DNA of 64,000 nt from assembly GCA_011033025.1 (NCBI GenBank), contig WFMF01000048.1:558001-622000 (forward strand). Direction: 5' to 3'. This DNA is from Beroe forskalii. Lineage: Eukaryota > Ctenophora > Nuda > Beroida > Beroidae. Shown in pieces: positions 10,535 to 22,013 of this stretch. How positions within the stretch are numbered: the first letter of the stretch is position 1; the number at the start of each line of letters is the position of its first letter. The position numbers were made by a program, and so were the translations under genes. Below the pieces are notes generated by a model. The model was not told the DNA's origin, did not search any database, and saw only the letters and a list, made by a program, of their open reading frames with translations.

Positions 10535-11627
10535 CTGTGCAAAAATTATTTACAAAGGTTTTAGTGTTGGAATGTGTTCTAATGGGTCCCATGAAGGTCT
10601 CCAAAGAGTGTTAAGGTTCTACCCCTTGAGGAAATTTCAGGAGGGCCACGCCCTTTTTTTGACCGTGGGAAATTTTGGTGAAAAATCGAAAATCCAAGTT
10701 TACATTCATATAAGTCATGTGGGTACTCTAAACCTATGTTTTCTGGGACGGGGAATCGATTCCAAGCATAATATAAGCGCTATCGATCTTTCTTGACCCA
10801 TTTTCGACCACGCCCATTTTTTGCGTATGGAATTTTTGAGGCCAAAATGCCATTTCTCAATGATTCTCAATATATGGCTTGTGGGTACTCTAAACCTATG
10901 TATTCTGGGACGGGGAATCGATTCCAAGCATAATCTAAGCGCTATCGATCTTTCTTGACCCATTTTCGACCACGCCCATTTTTTGCGTATGGAATTTTTG
11001 AGGCCAAAATGCCATTTCTCAATGATTCTCAATATATGGCTTGTGGGTACTCTAAACCTATGTTTTCTGGCATGAGGAATCGATTCCAAGCATAATCTAA
11101 GTGCTATCGACCTTTCTTGACCCATTTCTGACCACGCCCACTTTTTGCATACATGAAATTCTTGAGGCTGAAATGTCATTTCTCGATGATTCACAATATG
11201 ATATGTAGCATGTGGGTACTCTAAACCCATGTTTTCTGGGACGGGGAATCGATTCCGAGCATTATCTAAGCGCTATTGACCTTTCCTGGCCCATTTCTGA
11301 CCACGCCCACTCCTTGAGTACATGGAATTCTTGAGGCCAAAATGCCATTTCTCGTTGTAAAAGGCATGTGGTTTGATCTAAAGACATGAGGGTGATCTGA
11401 ACGGAAACCAACCTTTCCTGAGGCAGTGAGGCGGGTAATCTATTTCATATTCATTATTTACTTCCATGAACATTTCCAAGCCGATTCCAGGTCACGCCCA
11501 TTATTCAATTATTGTGCATCTAGAATATATTTAGGCCGAAACCGGCCAAATATTATTTTCTGATTATGATTCGAGACATATTATGACGATGATTATTTCG
11601 ATCCCAATCGCCATCCCACTATCCCAG

Positions 11628-11768
11628 CTCTGACGACCATTTCTGACCCATTTCTCAGAAATGGTCGAAATGTGTAGTATTCAAGAAGACATCCCACATA
11701 CAAAAGAAGAGGCTGTCAGAAATTTTCTGACAGCCCTTCTTTTGTATGTGGATGTCTTCTTGAATACT
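11628..11768. repeat. two consecutive hairpins, one with ~45-bp arms
   Basis: GACCATTTCTGA and TCAGAAATGGTC (11628-11666) form the first. The second runs AGTATTCAAGAAGACAT... from 11676 and returns as ...ATGTCTTCTTGAATACT ending at 11768, with only one or two unpaired bases and a centre TCAGAAATTTTCTGA. Confidence 0.85.
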
Positions 11769-12104
11769 CATACTTTATGGTTGTTCTGTCCAGAAATCTT
11801 CACGAGAGTGAACCCTGTGTCAGCATCATCAGAGAAATGATCATCTGGTGAGAGTAAACACCAGTATTGGAATCGAATACTAATCCTGCATGATGAGCTA
11901 ATCCATCAGTCAGATACCTACACTGATACAAGTCCTGGATCCTGATGCTTCTCAAATATCTACTCTCTACATCCTCCTTACCCATAACTATGCTTCCACT
12001 TCTCGTTTTTCACTTTATCTTTTGTTGCACCTGTCAGCTGTCCTTGACCTTGAGAACTTGAAGTACGATCATATTACAAAAACGTCAAACAAAAATCACG
12101 AACA

Positions 12105-13107
12105 ATGAGGGATGAACATTACAAGAACTCTGACTTCTTCAAGTTCTTGAGTAAAACAACAGCCCGGAGATCGAAAATCTTAGAAAAAATCACCAGTGGA
12201 GGGCAAGGAACAGTCGAAGGTATTTTGTCTCACAAGAAGAACACACGACAGGAACTCGCAACACACCTCGTGGACGTGATGAACTGTCTGCTTGATGCCG
12301 GGAAATGGTTGGAAAAAATGCATGATGCTCATTCCCGCATGCTCGAGGATTTTATTGCAACCCAAGAAAAAAGGGAGGAGAAAGTTATGACTGAAATATG
12401 CGCGATGAAGAGTGATCTTGAAAAACAGTGTAGCGAAAGCAGCAATGTACGGACTTACTCAGAAGTTGACGAGGCAGGGATTCAAGGTAGTGATGTTGCT
12501 AATGTTGTTGCAACTGCCGTTCAAACAACACTGGCAAAACGTGACAAGAAGAGTAATGTGGTCATCTACGGGGCTCCTGGACCTTTGGATGTGCAGACAC
12601 GAAGTGAATGGTGCTCGGAATTGCTGGAAAGTATGCAGTGCAGCAGTGCCGGCATCTTATCCACTGAGTATATTGGCATTGATAGACCAGGAACGAACAG
12701 ACCATTGAGACTACGCCTCAAGTCTTCCCACGACGCAACTAGTCTTACAGAGAGCACCTCGGCTCAGAGAAAATGTTGGCTATAGGGGCATCTACATCTC
12801 TGCTGACCTGACGGCTGATGAAAGGAAGAAACGGAAGGCGGTTGTTGCTGTTCTCAAGGAACAAATACGCAATCATCCAGAAACTCGATGGAAGATTCGC
12901 GGGGACCAAGTGGTTGACGGCGGGCCATTCATATGCACCAGAAACGAGATTGTGGATAACAAATCCCAAACTGAAGTAATTGAAGAAGATAACGAAGAGG
13001 AAGTGGACACTGATGCTGGCTCAGATGATAGCATGGCTGGTTACAACTTCGAAGATGAACCTGAAGAAATCAAGGAAGTAGTCAACAGGTTAACCAGTGC
13101 AATCTAA
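12105..13107 (+). pseudogene. ORF1-type protein of a non-LTR element, copy B (one frameshift)
   Basis: The first frame (12105-12782) has a helical/coiled-coil N-terminus (about residues 1-130), then an RRM-like segment with KKSNVVIYGAPGP (about 149-161) and RPLRLRLKSS. A frameshift near 12760 moves the reading into the frame that gives GYRGIYISADLTADERKKRK and ends at 13107 after an acidic tail. That pattern is the same C-terminal domain (PDR/ADL-T-x-E-E/D-R) seen in copies A and C. The 3' UTR ends at about 13333 with a small hairpin (TTGGCCACGGGGCCAA) and a TTATTATTATTATTA tail. No ORF2 follows. Confidence 0.7.
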
Positions 13108-13339
13108 GAGAAGATAAGAAACATGCCCCGAGAACGCCTTTCCAGTAGTGAAGAGGAAGACGAATAACTTTTTATCAATAAAATTTAAAGAATTTTCGAG
13201 AAGTCATTAAATGTGCCTAATGCAATAACTTCAAAAGTGATTATTGTGTGAAATGGAATAGGGTTGAGATAGGAAGGGTATAAATGATTGATTTGAGTTG
13301 GCCACGGGGCCAAAATCTTATTATTATTATTACCTATCT

Positions 13340-14400
13340 GGAAGCCCATCTTGGATCCTCAATTGTCAACTGCCACTGTCGGATGTATTTAGACCATCCT
13401 ACCATCCTTTACATTGGCCTGATTTCTATTTAAAAAAGAAGGATCGCCAGCTAGACTGACGTCATGGCTGAATCGTGACTTGTAGTGAACCTCTACTTAC
13501 TAGAACACACATGACTCAGCAGGACCACAAACATCAGTGACTCATTCAAAGAGACACTCCAACTTCACCTTCTATAACTTCGTGTCCACCTTGCAGTTAA
13601 AGTTAAGCAGACATCCATAGACTACAAAATCACATCCTTCCGCCTGAAGAGACGGCTTGGTCTGTATATATGATGAGTAAAGTACTCATAAAATGATAGG
13701 AAGTACCTTGCAACAGTTTAAGTTACATGCAGTTACCTCGACTTCAATTCCACAGTTGGGAACTTGAGTTTGTTGACGAACCAGATTCCACCCTGGTTTC
13801 ATGTACCTAAGTCAAACTAAGTCTTCCGAAATTCGAATTTAACGAGGTACTTAGGTATGGTCGACCACTCGACCATACCTAAGGAAGTCAGTACTTCAGT
13901 TTTTGTCGGAAATTCACGACTGACCAAAGGCATAGTCAGACCATGTACCTTAGATACATGGTCGACTGGTCGTGTAGTCTACACATATCTCTGGCCCATA
14001 CCTTTAAGCCTTTGAGTAGATGAAAGCTAGATGGATTCTCAGTCGGCAAAAATTGGGGCGGGAATGGAGGTTGGTGCAACCAAATTACTTGATTAAGATT
14101 CACTGACCATTTTGGTCTTACTCCTACTGAGTCCTTTGCTTACCCATTCACTCGGTCAGACTGTTTGCGGAATCCGGATTAGAGTTTCGCCAGAATTGCC
14201 TTGATGAAAAAATGGAAATGGCATTGTTCTATGAGGTCAGTGAAGAAGGCCAATGACTAGGATGGTCCAGACTTGCTTCTTCAAACTTTAAAAGTTCAAC
14301 AGCAGCGCTCGAGAGTTAACGGAGAAAACAGTGGAATTGTTGGCATCCAGATTCCAGATAGAAAGGAGTAAGTAAAAAGATTGCATTACATTTAAAAAGT
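13340..14400. other. interior of the fold-back element, no gene; several hairpins
   Basis: TTAGGTATGGTCGA (13851-13864) pairs with TCGACCATACCTAA (13869-13882), and GACCATGTA with TACATGGTC follows at about 13940-13965. No coding signal. Confidence 0.5.
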
Positions 14401-14654
14401 CGAATTATCGAAAATGGCTGGGCGTTGTCAGAAATTGGGCATGAATTGTTAATAGCTCTTATATCATGTATGAAGGATCGATTCTCCATCCCAAAAAACA
14501 TAGGATTAGAGTACCCACAAGCCATATATTGTAAATTATCGAAAAAATATGCCCATATCCAAAAAGCCGCGAACCAGCAAACCTGGTTCGGAGGAAATTT
14601 TGAGACGGAGGAAATTTTTTGGGAAGAACAAATTGAATTGATTCAGATGCGAAA

Positions 14655-15175
14655 AACCTTGAAAATTTTTACCTTCGACAGGCTGTTGTGATGTCACTTA
14701 ATTTGTCAGAAATAGTTTCAGAAACAGTTTCAGTTGTAAGACTTTCAAAATTTTTGCATCATGTGGCCGGATATTGTACTTGTAATCCAATCATAACTAA
14801 TATTACGGTTACCAAATTCATAGTCAATGAAACTTAAAAATTTTCGCCTGCGGCGGTCTGTTATGATCAAATTATGTTGCTGGAATGATCCTAGACAGTC
14901 TCAGAAGTAAAACAGGTTCCAAATTTTCGCCTGCGGCGTTCTGTTGTGATCAAATTATGTTGCTTAATTGATCCTATACAGTCTCAGTGGTAAAACAGGC
15001 TCCAAATTTTCGCCTGTGGTGGGCTGTTATGATCAAATTATGTTGCTGAACATTGATCCTTGACAGTCTCAGAGGTAAAACCTTCCAAATTTTCGCCTGC
15101 GGCGGGCTGTTGTCATTAGGTTATGTGTGGCCCAAGACACACTGAGTCTCAGACATGTAAAAAGTTCGCCTGCGT
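14655..15175. repeat. TTCGCCTGCGGCGGGCTGTT satellite, short block
   Basis: Units of about 85-90 bp recur, each with TTCGCCTGCGGCG(G)GCTGTTGTGATCAAATTATGTT. The block is bordered on both sides by TGGTTCGGAGGAAATTTT phrases (about 14584 and 15408), as are the larger blocks at 27.6-29.7 kb. Confidence 0.8.
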
Positions 15176-16261
15176 CGAAGGATAGTGTCAGTAGGGATTC
15201 GAAATCAAAAAGTCTACATGCGATTGACGGACTGTTCGTGATTTTGCAAGTTTATCAAAATAATTGCTTTTGCTTAATAGTAATCATTAAAGGAGCCAAT
15301 TTTGAGGCCTGTTTGCTTTGTTGTCAAAATGGAATCAATTTAAAAAGCGAAGTGAGGAGACAGCAAAATAGGCAAAAGTTTTGCAGCGAAATGGGTAAAA
15401 ATTTCTGGTTCGGAGGAAATTTTTTATTTTTTGGATATGGGAAAATATGACATTTTGGCCTCAAGAATTCCATGGACGCATAAAGTGGGCGTGGTAAGAA
15501 ATGGGTCAAGAAATGTCAATAGCGCTTAGATAATGCTTGGAATCGATTCCCCGTCCCAGAAAACATAGGTTTGGAGTACCCACATGCCATATCATATTGT
15601 GAATCATCGAGAAATGACATTTCAGCCTCAAGAACTTCATGTATGCAAAAAGTGGGCGTGGTCAGAAATGGGTCAAGAAAGGTCGATAGCACTTAGATGA
15701 TGTTTGGAATCGATTCCCCGTCCCGGAGAACATAGGTTTAGAGTACCCACATGCCATATATTGTGAATCATCGAGAAATGACATTTCAACCTCAAGAACT
15801 TCATTTATGCAAGAAGTGGGCGTGGTCAGGAATGGGTCAAGAAAGGTCGATAGCGCTTAGATAATGCTTGGAATCGATTCCCCGTCCCAGAAAACATAGG
15901 TTTAGAGTACCCACAAGCCATATATTGAGAATCATTGAGAAATGGCATTTTGGCCTCAAAATTCCATACGCAAAAAATGGGCGTGGTCGAAAAAATGGGT
16001 CAAGAAATATCGATAGCGCTTAGATTATGCTTGGAATCGATTCCCCGTCCCAGAAAACATAGGTTTAGAGTACCCACATGACTTATATGAATGTAAACTT
16101 GGATTTTCGATTTTTCACCAAAATTTCCCACGGTCAAAAAAGGGCGTGGCCCTCCTGAAATTTCCTCAAGGGGTAGAACCTTAACACTCTTTGGAGCCCT
16201 TCATGGGACCCATTAGAACACATTCCAACACTAAAACCTTTGTAAATAATTTTTGCACAGA

Positions 16262-16623
16262 CTATCTCTATTTTTCTCTTATAAGAAGCTTCTGCCTCTT
16301 CTTGTTTTTAGTCGTTTCAGCTACGGGCAACTGAAAATAAAGATATTGTAAATATCCTTTTGGTTTAATCTGAAGGGTTTTGTACCCTTATTATACATTG
16401 ATCATAATTCGGTGTTCTTAATGACGATTCAAGCAATTTTTTAATTTTATGCCATATTACTACCAAATCTTTATTTATCTTGACCAATGACCCCGAAGAA
16501 TGAAGATCCTGTGGTTAAGTTTATGAACATGAACTGGACCTATTTGATAATAATATTATCTTACTACCTATTTACTACACTTTAATAAATATCTACGTTT
16601 TAAAGAGGTAGTCCGTATATTAC
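16262..16623. other. intron sequence, no gene seen
   Basis: AT-rich, no repeats of note and no exon signal. Confidence 0.4.
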
Positions 16624-16704
16624 CTGGTCAGCCCAGGCGTCAATGGCTTTAGCTAATGTGTTGTGTATCGATCTTCTAATCACAGTTGGTGTAGTAACTT
16701 CAAC
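16624..16704 (-). CDS. exon, recombinase-like gene
   Basis: The acceptor GATTCACAG ends at 16705 and the donor is GACCAG|GTAATA. It has 27 codons, phase 0 on both sides: VEVTTPTVIRRSIHNTLAKA and a short amphipathic end. Confidence 0.75.
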
Positions 16705-17456
16705 CTGTGAATCAAAATCATCTTACAATGTTAAATTATTATGTATTAAGTACTAACATACTATAAGAAAGCCCACCAGTTTTACACGAGGCACGTAAGG
16801 GCGCAAAAATAGAATAAACTACAAAAAATTATCCTGCCAGATTAGATATTTAAGTTATTCGATTTACAAACAAGCAAACACATCAAATATGTAACACGTA
16901 ATACGTGATAGGATAATTACCTCCTTAGCTCCTTGTCCTGTTCTTGTCATTATGTTAGAAATTATACCTATCTACCTAACAATTTGGTTCATATCTACCC
17001 ACACACCTACCTTTCAACATATTTAAAAGCTACCTGTCAACCTATTAACATATCAAACTACTTAGTATTACCTAGATCTAGCTTAGACATACATATCAGT
17101 TAGCACTCTACTTTTAGTACCTATCTATCTACCCACTCACCTAACAACCTACTTATTACATATCTAACTACCTATTTACCTACAGTATAACCTACTTATA
17201 ACATATCTAACCCTAACCCCAGACCCCGTCCCGCACAGTATTCTTTTCTCCCCTTTCTCCTAGCCCTTTTATATCAGCATTTTTGTTAAATTAAGCAATG
17301 TTGCATAATAATGTAACGCATAATAATGTAACGTTACATATAAGCATATATAATGATTAGCTAACATATATAACATTAGCTAACGCGCCAAAGTCCTAAG
17401 TGGCGCCAACTTCAAATAGGTACGCCAAATATAGTAATAGCATGATTAAGTACCTA
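16705..17456. other. intron sequence with CTACCTA-type simple repeats
   Basis: Degenerate ACCTA/CTACCTAC tracts lie between 16970 and 17200. A single CTAACCCTAACCCC at 17208 is too short to be telomeric. No exon signal. Confidence 0.5.
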
Positions 17457-17891
17457 CCTTATCGGACATAATTATCACGGACTTTAGTTTCACGGACCAA
17501 AAATTTCACGGACATTAATATTCACGCTCGATTCTGCTACTTCAAATTCCAACAAAAATTCGAAATTTTCGGCTCGATTTTTCCCATTTTCTTCTGCGAT
17601 TTGAATACTTCAAAGGATGATCTTTTCAATATTTTTGTTAATTGATATGATACATTGCAGGTACTAAGTGTCAAAAAGAAGTATAATTACCTTAAAATTT
17701 TTATTCAAAGAGATGAAGTCAGAAACTTTGCGTCTCTACCTAGAAATTTTAAGAGGAAATACCGGACTTAATTTTCACGGACCTGAAAATCGCGGACATT
17801 GATATCGCGGACAAAATTTTCACGGACATTAATATTCACGCTGAGGTGCTCAGCGTAAATGTAATGTCCGTGATAATTATGTCTGATAAGG
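17457..17891. mobile_element. MITE with 26-bp TIRs and repeated TCACGGAC motifs
   Basis: CCTTATCGGACATAATTATC (17457 on) is mirrored by GATAATTATGTCTGATAAGG ending at 17891. TCACGGACATTAATATTCAC occurs near both ends, and (T)CACGGAC or CGCGGAC recurs about eight times inside. 435 bp, no coding frame. Confidence 0.8.
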
Positions 17892-18012
17892 TTCCTAACT
17901 TCTTACCGAAATGCCTACTGCTAACTACATAGCTAATAATCATTCAATTCTCAGATAATTGTTGGTAGGCATATGATCTATTTTTGCAAATTTACGAGCA
18001 ATAATATCTTAC

Positions 18013-18075
18013 CATTTGTGACTTGGGTTCGGGTGAACGATATAATGAGATTTCCCCCACTGGCTCTGAGTCTAC
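18013..18075 (-). CDS. linker exon, module type 1 (copy b)
   Basis: The acceptor TTTAATTGCAG ends at 18076 and the donor is ATG|GTAAGATATT. It has 21 codons, phase 0: VDSEPVGEISLYRSPEPKSQ. It is clearly related to the exon at 21914-21985, including the flanking intron bases. Confidence 0.7.
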
Positions 18076-18199
18076 CTGCAATTAAATGCACGATTAACTC
18101 ACGAATGTGATATCATTTTACTCCCAGATAATTGTTATTATTAGGTTCCCTCAGTTTTCACATGCATATTATGCATGCTTATGCATACTTATATTCTGC

Positions 18200-18330
18200 T
18201 CACCCAATAATATAACTATAGGACATCATTTCGATGCATATTGTGCATATTGAACTCGGCTTCTCCTCGTACAATATGCACTAATATGCATCTCAATGCA
18301 GTCCCATAGTTATATATTAGTAAGCATATG
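18200..18330. repeat. small palindromic repeat
   Basis: AATAATATAACTATAGGAC (about 18208) and GTCCCATAGTTATATATTA (about 18301-18319) are inverted, enclosing ATGCATATT-type palindromes. It is MITE-like, about 120 bp, in the intron between two module exons. Confidence 0.6.
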
Positions 18331-18360
18331 ATGGCAGATTTACGAGCAATAATATCTCAC

Positions 18361-18417
18361 CTTGTCAGTGTCTTCGGATACAGCTGGTGAATGCGGGGCT
18401 GAAGGAAGGGTCTCGTC
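18361..18417 (-). CDS. linker exon, module type 2 (copy b)
   Basis: The acceptor TTTAATTGCAG ends at 18418 and the donor is AAG|GTGAGATATT. It has 19 codons, phase 0, Ser/Pro/Asp rich (DETLPSAPHSPAVSEDTDK). It is related to the exon at 23904-23993. Confidence 0.7.
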
Positions 18418-18524
18418 CTGCAATTAAATGTGTGATATTATGATTCATAAAATGAAAATATGTATCAACCTTAGAATATCTTGATCTGAGGCTTTTCTTA
18501 CCTTTTTAAGATCTGTGATAATAG

Positions 18525-18905
18525 CATACCTTAATGGTCTTTATTTGCCCGGCCCTTAAGGGCCAAAATGACTTTGTAATTTTGGCCCAAAGGGCTGGAT
18601 AATAAAAATGCCGCTTAGTCTTAAAGTGGGTCCCGCTAAATTAAAGTCCGGTTTATTTGACTTATTTAATGTCGGGATTAAACAGTATTAAACGAAGATT
18701 ATTGACTAACGTTATAATATTATATTATTGACTAACGTTATATATTTGAGATTTTGATGCTATTGATGACTTCGTAATTTTGGCCCAAAGGGCCGGTTGA
18801 TAAAAATACCGCTTAAAGTGGGTTCCGCTAAATTAAAGTCCGGTTTATTTGGCTTATTTAATATCGGGCTTAAAGAGTATTAAACGAAGACTATTTTTCT
18901 AACTT
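18525..18905. repeat. ~200-bp tandem duplication with GGCCCAAAGGGC motif
   Basis: TAATTTTGGCCCAAAGGGC occurs at about 18576 and 18776, each followed by AAAATGCCGCTTA-like, AAATTAAAGTCCGGTTTATT and TATTAAACGAAGA. Shorter relatives lie at 20000-20095 and 38615-38665. Confidence 0.75.
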
Positions 18906-18959
18906 AATTCACTTTAACACTAATTCGAAATCATGTTGAAATTTAAAATGTATTGTTGG

Positions 18960-20095
18960 CGGATCTCTGCCACCATAGACACACTAAACTCCTACAACTC
19001 TACAACATATTATCACCATGATGTGTAAGGCACTGCTTCAAACAGACCTAGATCAAATTGTTAACTGATCTCTGAAAAAGAACATGGTGCTTCATCAGGA
19101 TAAGTTTGGGACCATGAACTTTTGCCTCGCCAATTCATATCTCCTGCGAAACCTTCCCTTCACTGCGGTATTAAGGCAGTACACAACACCTGTTGGCAAC
19201 ATCCTTCAGCCAACCTCCGCATCTACATAACTGACGACTTTAGCTGGACCCTACAGGTGAACAATGTTGTCACAATGTCACAGATTCCCGCGAGATCGCT
19301 TCATTGGTGTGGTTACATTCCGGGACAGATCTGAACTGACAATGCTGACATTGCTTAAGTCCTTAATCCAGAGCAGATTAGAGTACTGCTGTCCCGTCTG
19401 GAATCCCTACCTAATCAAGGACATCTAAGCAGTGGAGTCTATCCAGCGATACTTCACAAAACCCATTGTTGAAACCATAGATATGGATTACTGGGATCAC
19501 CTGAAAAAACTACGATTGATGTCTCTACAACGTAGGCGGGAACGATACACCATCATCCTATCATCCATACATGGAAGATCTTACAGAACAAGGCCCCAAC
19601 CAGCACTGGATTGGAATTCTACGATAATGAACGTCATGGAGTACGAGCAAGGATCTCAGCATTCAATTACAATGCTCAACCCTCAGTGTCCACTGCATAC
19701 GACAAAAGCTGGCCGCCTCTGGAACTTGCTCCAAAAGCAAGTTAATTCTGCAAATAAACTGGAGGCCTTCAAAGCTGCCCTGGGAGATTTCCGTGCCGGA
19801 TACCCGGATAAGCCACCGGTTCCAGGTTGCACACCTCAGACGAACAGCAACTCCTTACTCGACTGGGGCTGTGAAAGAGGAAATGGAGTACGCGGACACT
19901 GGACATCACTGATCCCTGCTGATATCCCTGCCGAACCCTTTTAAATGTATCCTTAAGTATGTATGTATCCTCTATCTGGTGACCGGAAGAAATATTTACG
20001 GTCCAAGGGGCCGATTGAAATGGTCCAAAATTTGTGATTTTTGGCTCATGGGGCCGGGAAAAAATGCCGGGCAAATAAAGGCCAATAAGGTACGC
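18960..20095 (+). pseudogene. 3' fragment of a CR1/Jockey-type LINE ORF2
   Basis: Broken frames read the end of a reverse transcriptase and its C-terminal tail. Identifiable pieces are LLKSLIQSRLEYCCPVWNPY (about 19355-19415), VESIQRYFTKPIV, YWDHLKKLRLMSLQRRRERY (19480-19540), and near the stop FRAGYPDKPPVPG then SNSLLDWGC. That order is typical of CR1-like elements. The stop is at 19942-19944. The 3' UTR ends near 20095 with TGGGGCCGGG and GGCAAATAAAGGCCAATAAGG. The catalytic FADD part is missing, so it is 5'-truncated and dead. Confidence 0.75.
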
Positions 20096-20252
20096 TGTCC
20101 TCATGCTGATTTCGGTCAACATTTTTCACGACCTACATAGTACACCTACCTACCTTGGACTTCTCTTATTTCTACTTCTCGTGTGTTAAGAATTTTGTTC
20201 TCTGGCTTTTAACAGTCGCAGTAAAAGACACCACCCGTCCACCTTCCACGTT

Positions 20253-21190
20253 GTGGTTTGTGAGACTTGTGATGGAGTAAAGGCAAAAGATATAGAAAAA
20301 CGACTAAACAAAACACCGATGGCAGATTTAACATTCAATCTGTTTTCATGTCTACTCGACACCAAGAAATTTCTCAAGACACAATTTAGAGAAGCAGAAA
20401 CTACTTTGAAAGAAGAAAGGCAGAAGACTGATGAACTTAATTCCAGTATCGGTGAAGGATTATCATGCCAGACTTTACTCCTGAATACAATTCTGGACCA
20501 AGTGAATGAAAACGGCAACTAAATTTCAGGAATAAAGGATAATATGAAGGATCAGTCTGACAGAGTGTGCGCAGAGGGAGTGAAAATTTCTTCTTATGCC
20601 AAAATACTGCAAAAGTCAGCTGAGAATAAGACTGATACCTCTAAACAGTCCCAGAAGTTGGCAAAGGGAATGGTGGTGGAAATGAAAGCATCAGACCGAA
20701 GAAGAAATCTTATTTTCTATGGGATTAGATAGATACCAAAATTGTTGATGAAAGAAACCGTAGCTTCGATTACAGTGTGGAACTGGGTGGTGTCTTGGCT
20801 GAGCTCGGGAAAGAAATTGGGTTTTCTGTGAAACCCAATTATGTTCAAGTAGTAAAGAAATCAGACGAAGTCTATTTCTCTGGAAAACACAGATTATCAA
20901 ATTGTACGCTCCGTGTACAATTTCAAAGTGAAAACATAGCTGCAAAGATACTAAACAGAGCTAAGTTTTTAAGGTACTCAAGTAAACAGCTTTACAGAAA
21001 AGTCTATGTTGCCCCGGATAGAACGATTGCAGAGCGTAGAGCGAGAGCTGAGCTAGTCGAAAAACTGAAAGACAATATCAAAAGCCAGCCCTCGGTGAAG
21101 TGGGCTATCAGTAGGGGCGAAGTTGTTAGCTGTGGCTCTCTGCACAAGAGAGATAGATTTGTGAACGTGCTTGCAAAAGACACTGACTGA
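20253..21190 (+). pseudogene. ORF1-type protein of a non-LTR element, copy C (stops and frame breaks)
   Basis: Three consecutive frames together show the ORF1 layout: a helical N-terminus (20253-20522), coiled coil (20544-20700) ending in RRRNLIFYGIR (RRM start), then 20777-21190 with LRVQF and VYVAPDRTIAERRARAELVE, the conserved C-terminal domain. Stops fall at 20520 and 20730. The 3' UTR is short and ends at about 21353 with AAATCTTATTATTATTATTA, nearly the same tail as copy B. No ORF2 follows. Confidence 0.7.
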
Positions 21191-21371
21191 GAAACAGAGT
21201 AGTAATGCGAGAAGTCAACTGTCACAAAGGATATTACAAACTTTTGAATTTAAATTTATTACAGTGTTGAAAGTAATGTGGTTTAGGAGCACGTTTTTGA
21301 ATATATGAGTTTCCAAAGGGAAAAAAATCTTATTATTATTATTAACCTACTTATTACATAATATCTAACTG

Positions 21372-21563
21372 CAGTAATACCCCGATTTACCGTGCATTTC
21401 GGGGGAAAGGAAATACGCACGGTATATCGGGGAAACGGTAAATCGGGGTATTGTTGGCCTTAATTAACAATAGAAATGGTATTCGGGCCTCGGGGGAAAG
21501 TAATTAGGCACGGTAAATCGGGGGAAACGGTAAATCAGGGCGCGGTAAATCGGGGAATTACTG
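21372..21563. mobile_element. MITE with GGTAAATCGGGG repeats
   Basis: CAGTAATACCCCGATTTACC at the left end is mirrored by GGTAAATCGGGGAATTACTG ending at 21563. CGGTAAATCGGGG occurs four times, and an inner inverted pair sits at 21376-21392 and 21436-21452. 192 bp, no coding. Confidence 0.8.
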
Positions 21564-21913
21564 AACCTACTAAATAGAAATTACGTTATGTTCAAATAAT
21601 GCTATTATGTGATTGAGTATCCATTTTCAAGTACGGAATAGTATGAATAAACCGCGAACATTTTAACATGCCAATATAGATATTATTTACTCGATTCATT
21701 AACAGGCTAACATACCGAAGACATGAATATCTACTCTGTTGACCTACCTACCTACCTAGTAACCAACCGTCTTACTTAACTACCTATCTACCTGCCGACT
21801 TGACGAAACGCCTACTGCCTAGTACCTAGCTAATTATCATTAAATTCTCAAATAATTGTTAGTAGACATAATATGATCTAATGATGGCAAGTTTACGAGA
21901 AATAATATCTTAC

Positions 21914-21985
21914 CATGTCTGACTTGGGTCCGGGTGATGGATTGGGGGAACTAAGTGAGAATTCCTCCACTGTCTCTGATTCCAC
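21914..21985 (-). CDS. linker exon, module type 1 (copy a)
   Basis: The acceptor TTTAATTGCAG ends at 21986 and the donor is ATG|GTAAGATATT. It has 24 codons, phase 0: VESETVEEFSLSSPNPSPGP, ending PKSDM. It shares V(E/D)SE.V.E.SL..SP.P and PKS.M with the 18013 exon. Confidence 0.7.
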
Positions 21986-22013
21986 CTGCAATTAAATGAA
22001 TCTTATTATAAAC

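Larger units (their letters stand above)
10534..16261. mobile_element. fold-back element with long inverted arms made of ~165-bp repeats
   Basis: The tip TCTGTGCAAAAATTATTTAC at 10534 is mirrored by GTAAATAATTTTTGCACAGA ending at 16261. About 180 bp of unique arm then follows on both sides (GGTCCCATGAAGG... and its inverse), and then tandem units of about 162-169 bp. Left units start at 10719, 10881, 11043 and 11212 (GTGGGTACTCTAAACC). Inverted right units end near 15574, 15738, 15906 and 16068, with a stray unit near 14511. Each unit holds the palindrome GGAATCGATTCC and a CCACGCCCA box. No clear target duplication is seen. The interior carries an ORF1-type retroelement, hairpins and a satellite, and no transposase. 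The layout is that of fold-back or TIR-array elements that move with help from a relative. Confidence 0.75.

Noticed and set aside
10715-11230. 171-residue minus-strand frame with repeated RSIALRLCLESIP
   Set aside because: It lies on the tandem units of the fold-back arm, and its repeats follow the 162-bp unit. No codon signal outside the repeat.
17205-17225. CTAACCCTAACCCC as telomeric repeat
   Set aside because: Only two units inside a degenerate CTACC-rich tract.
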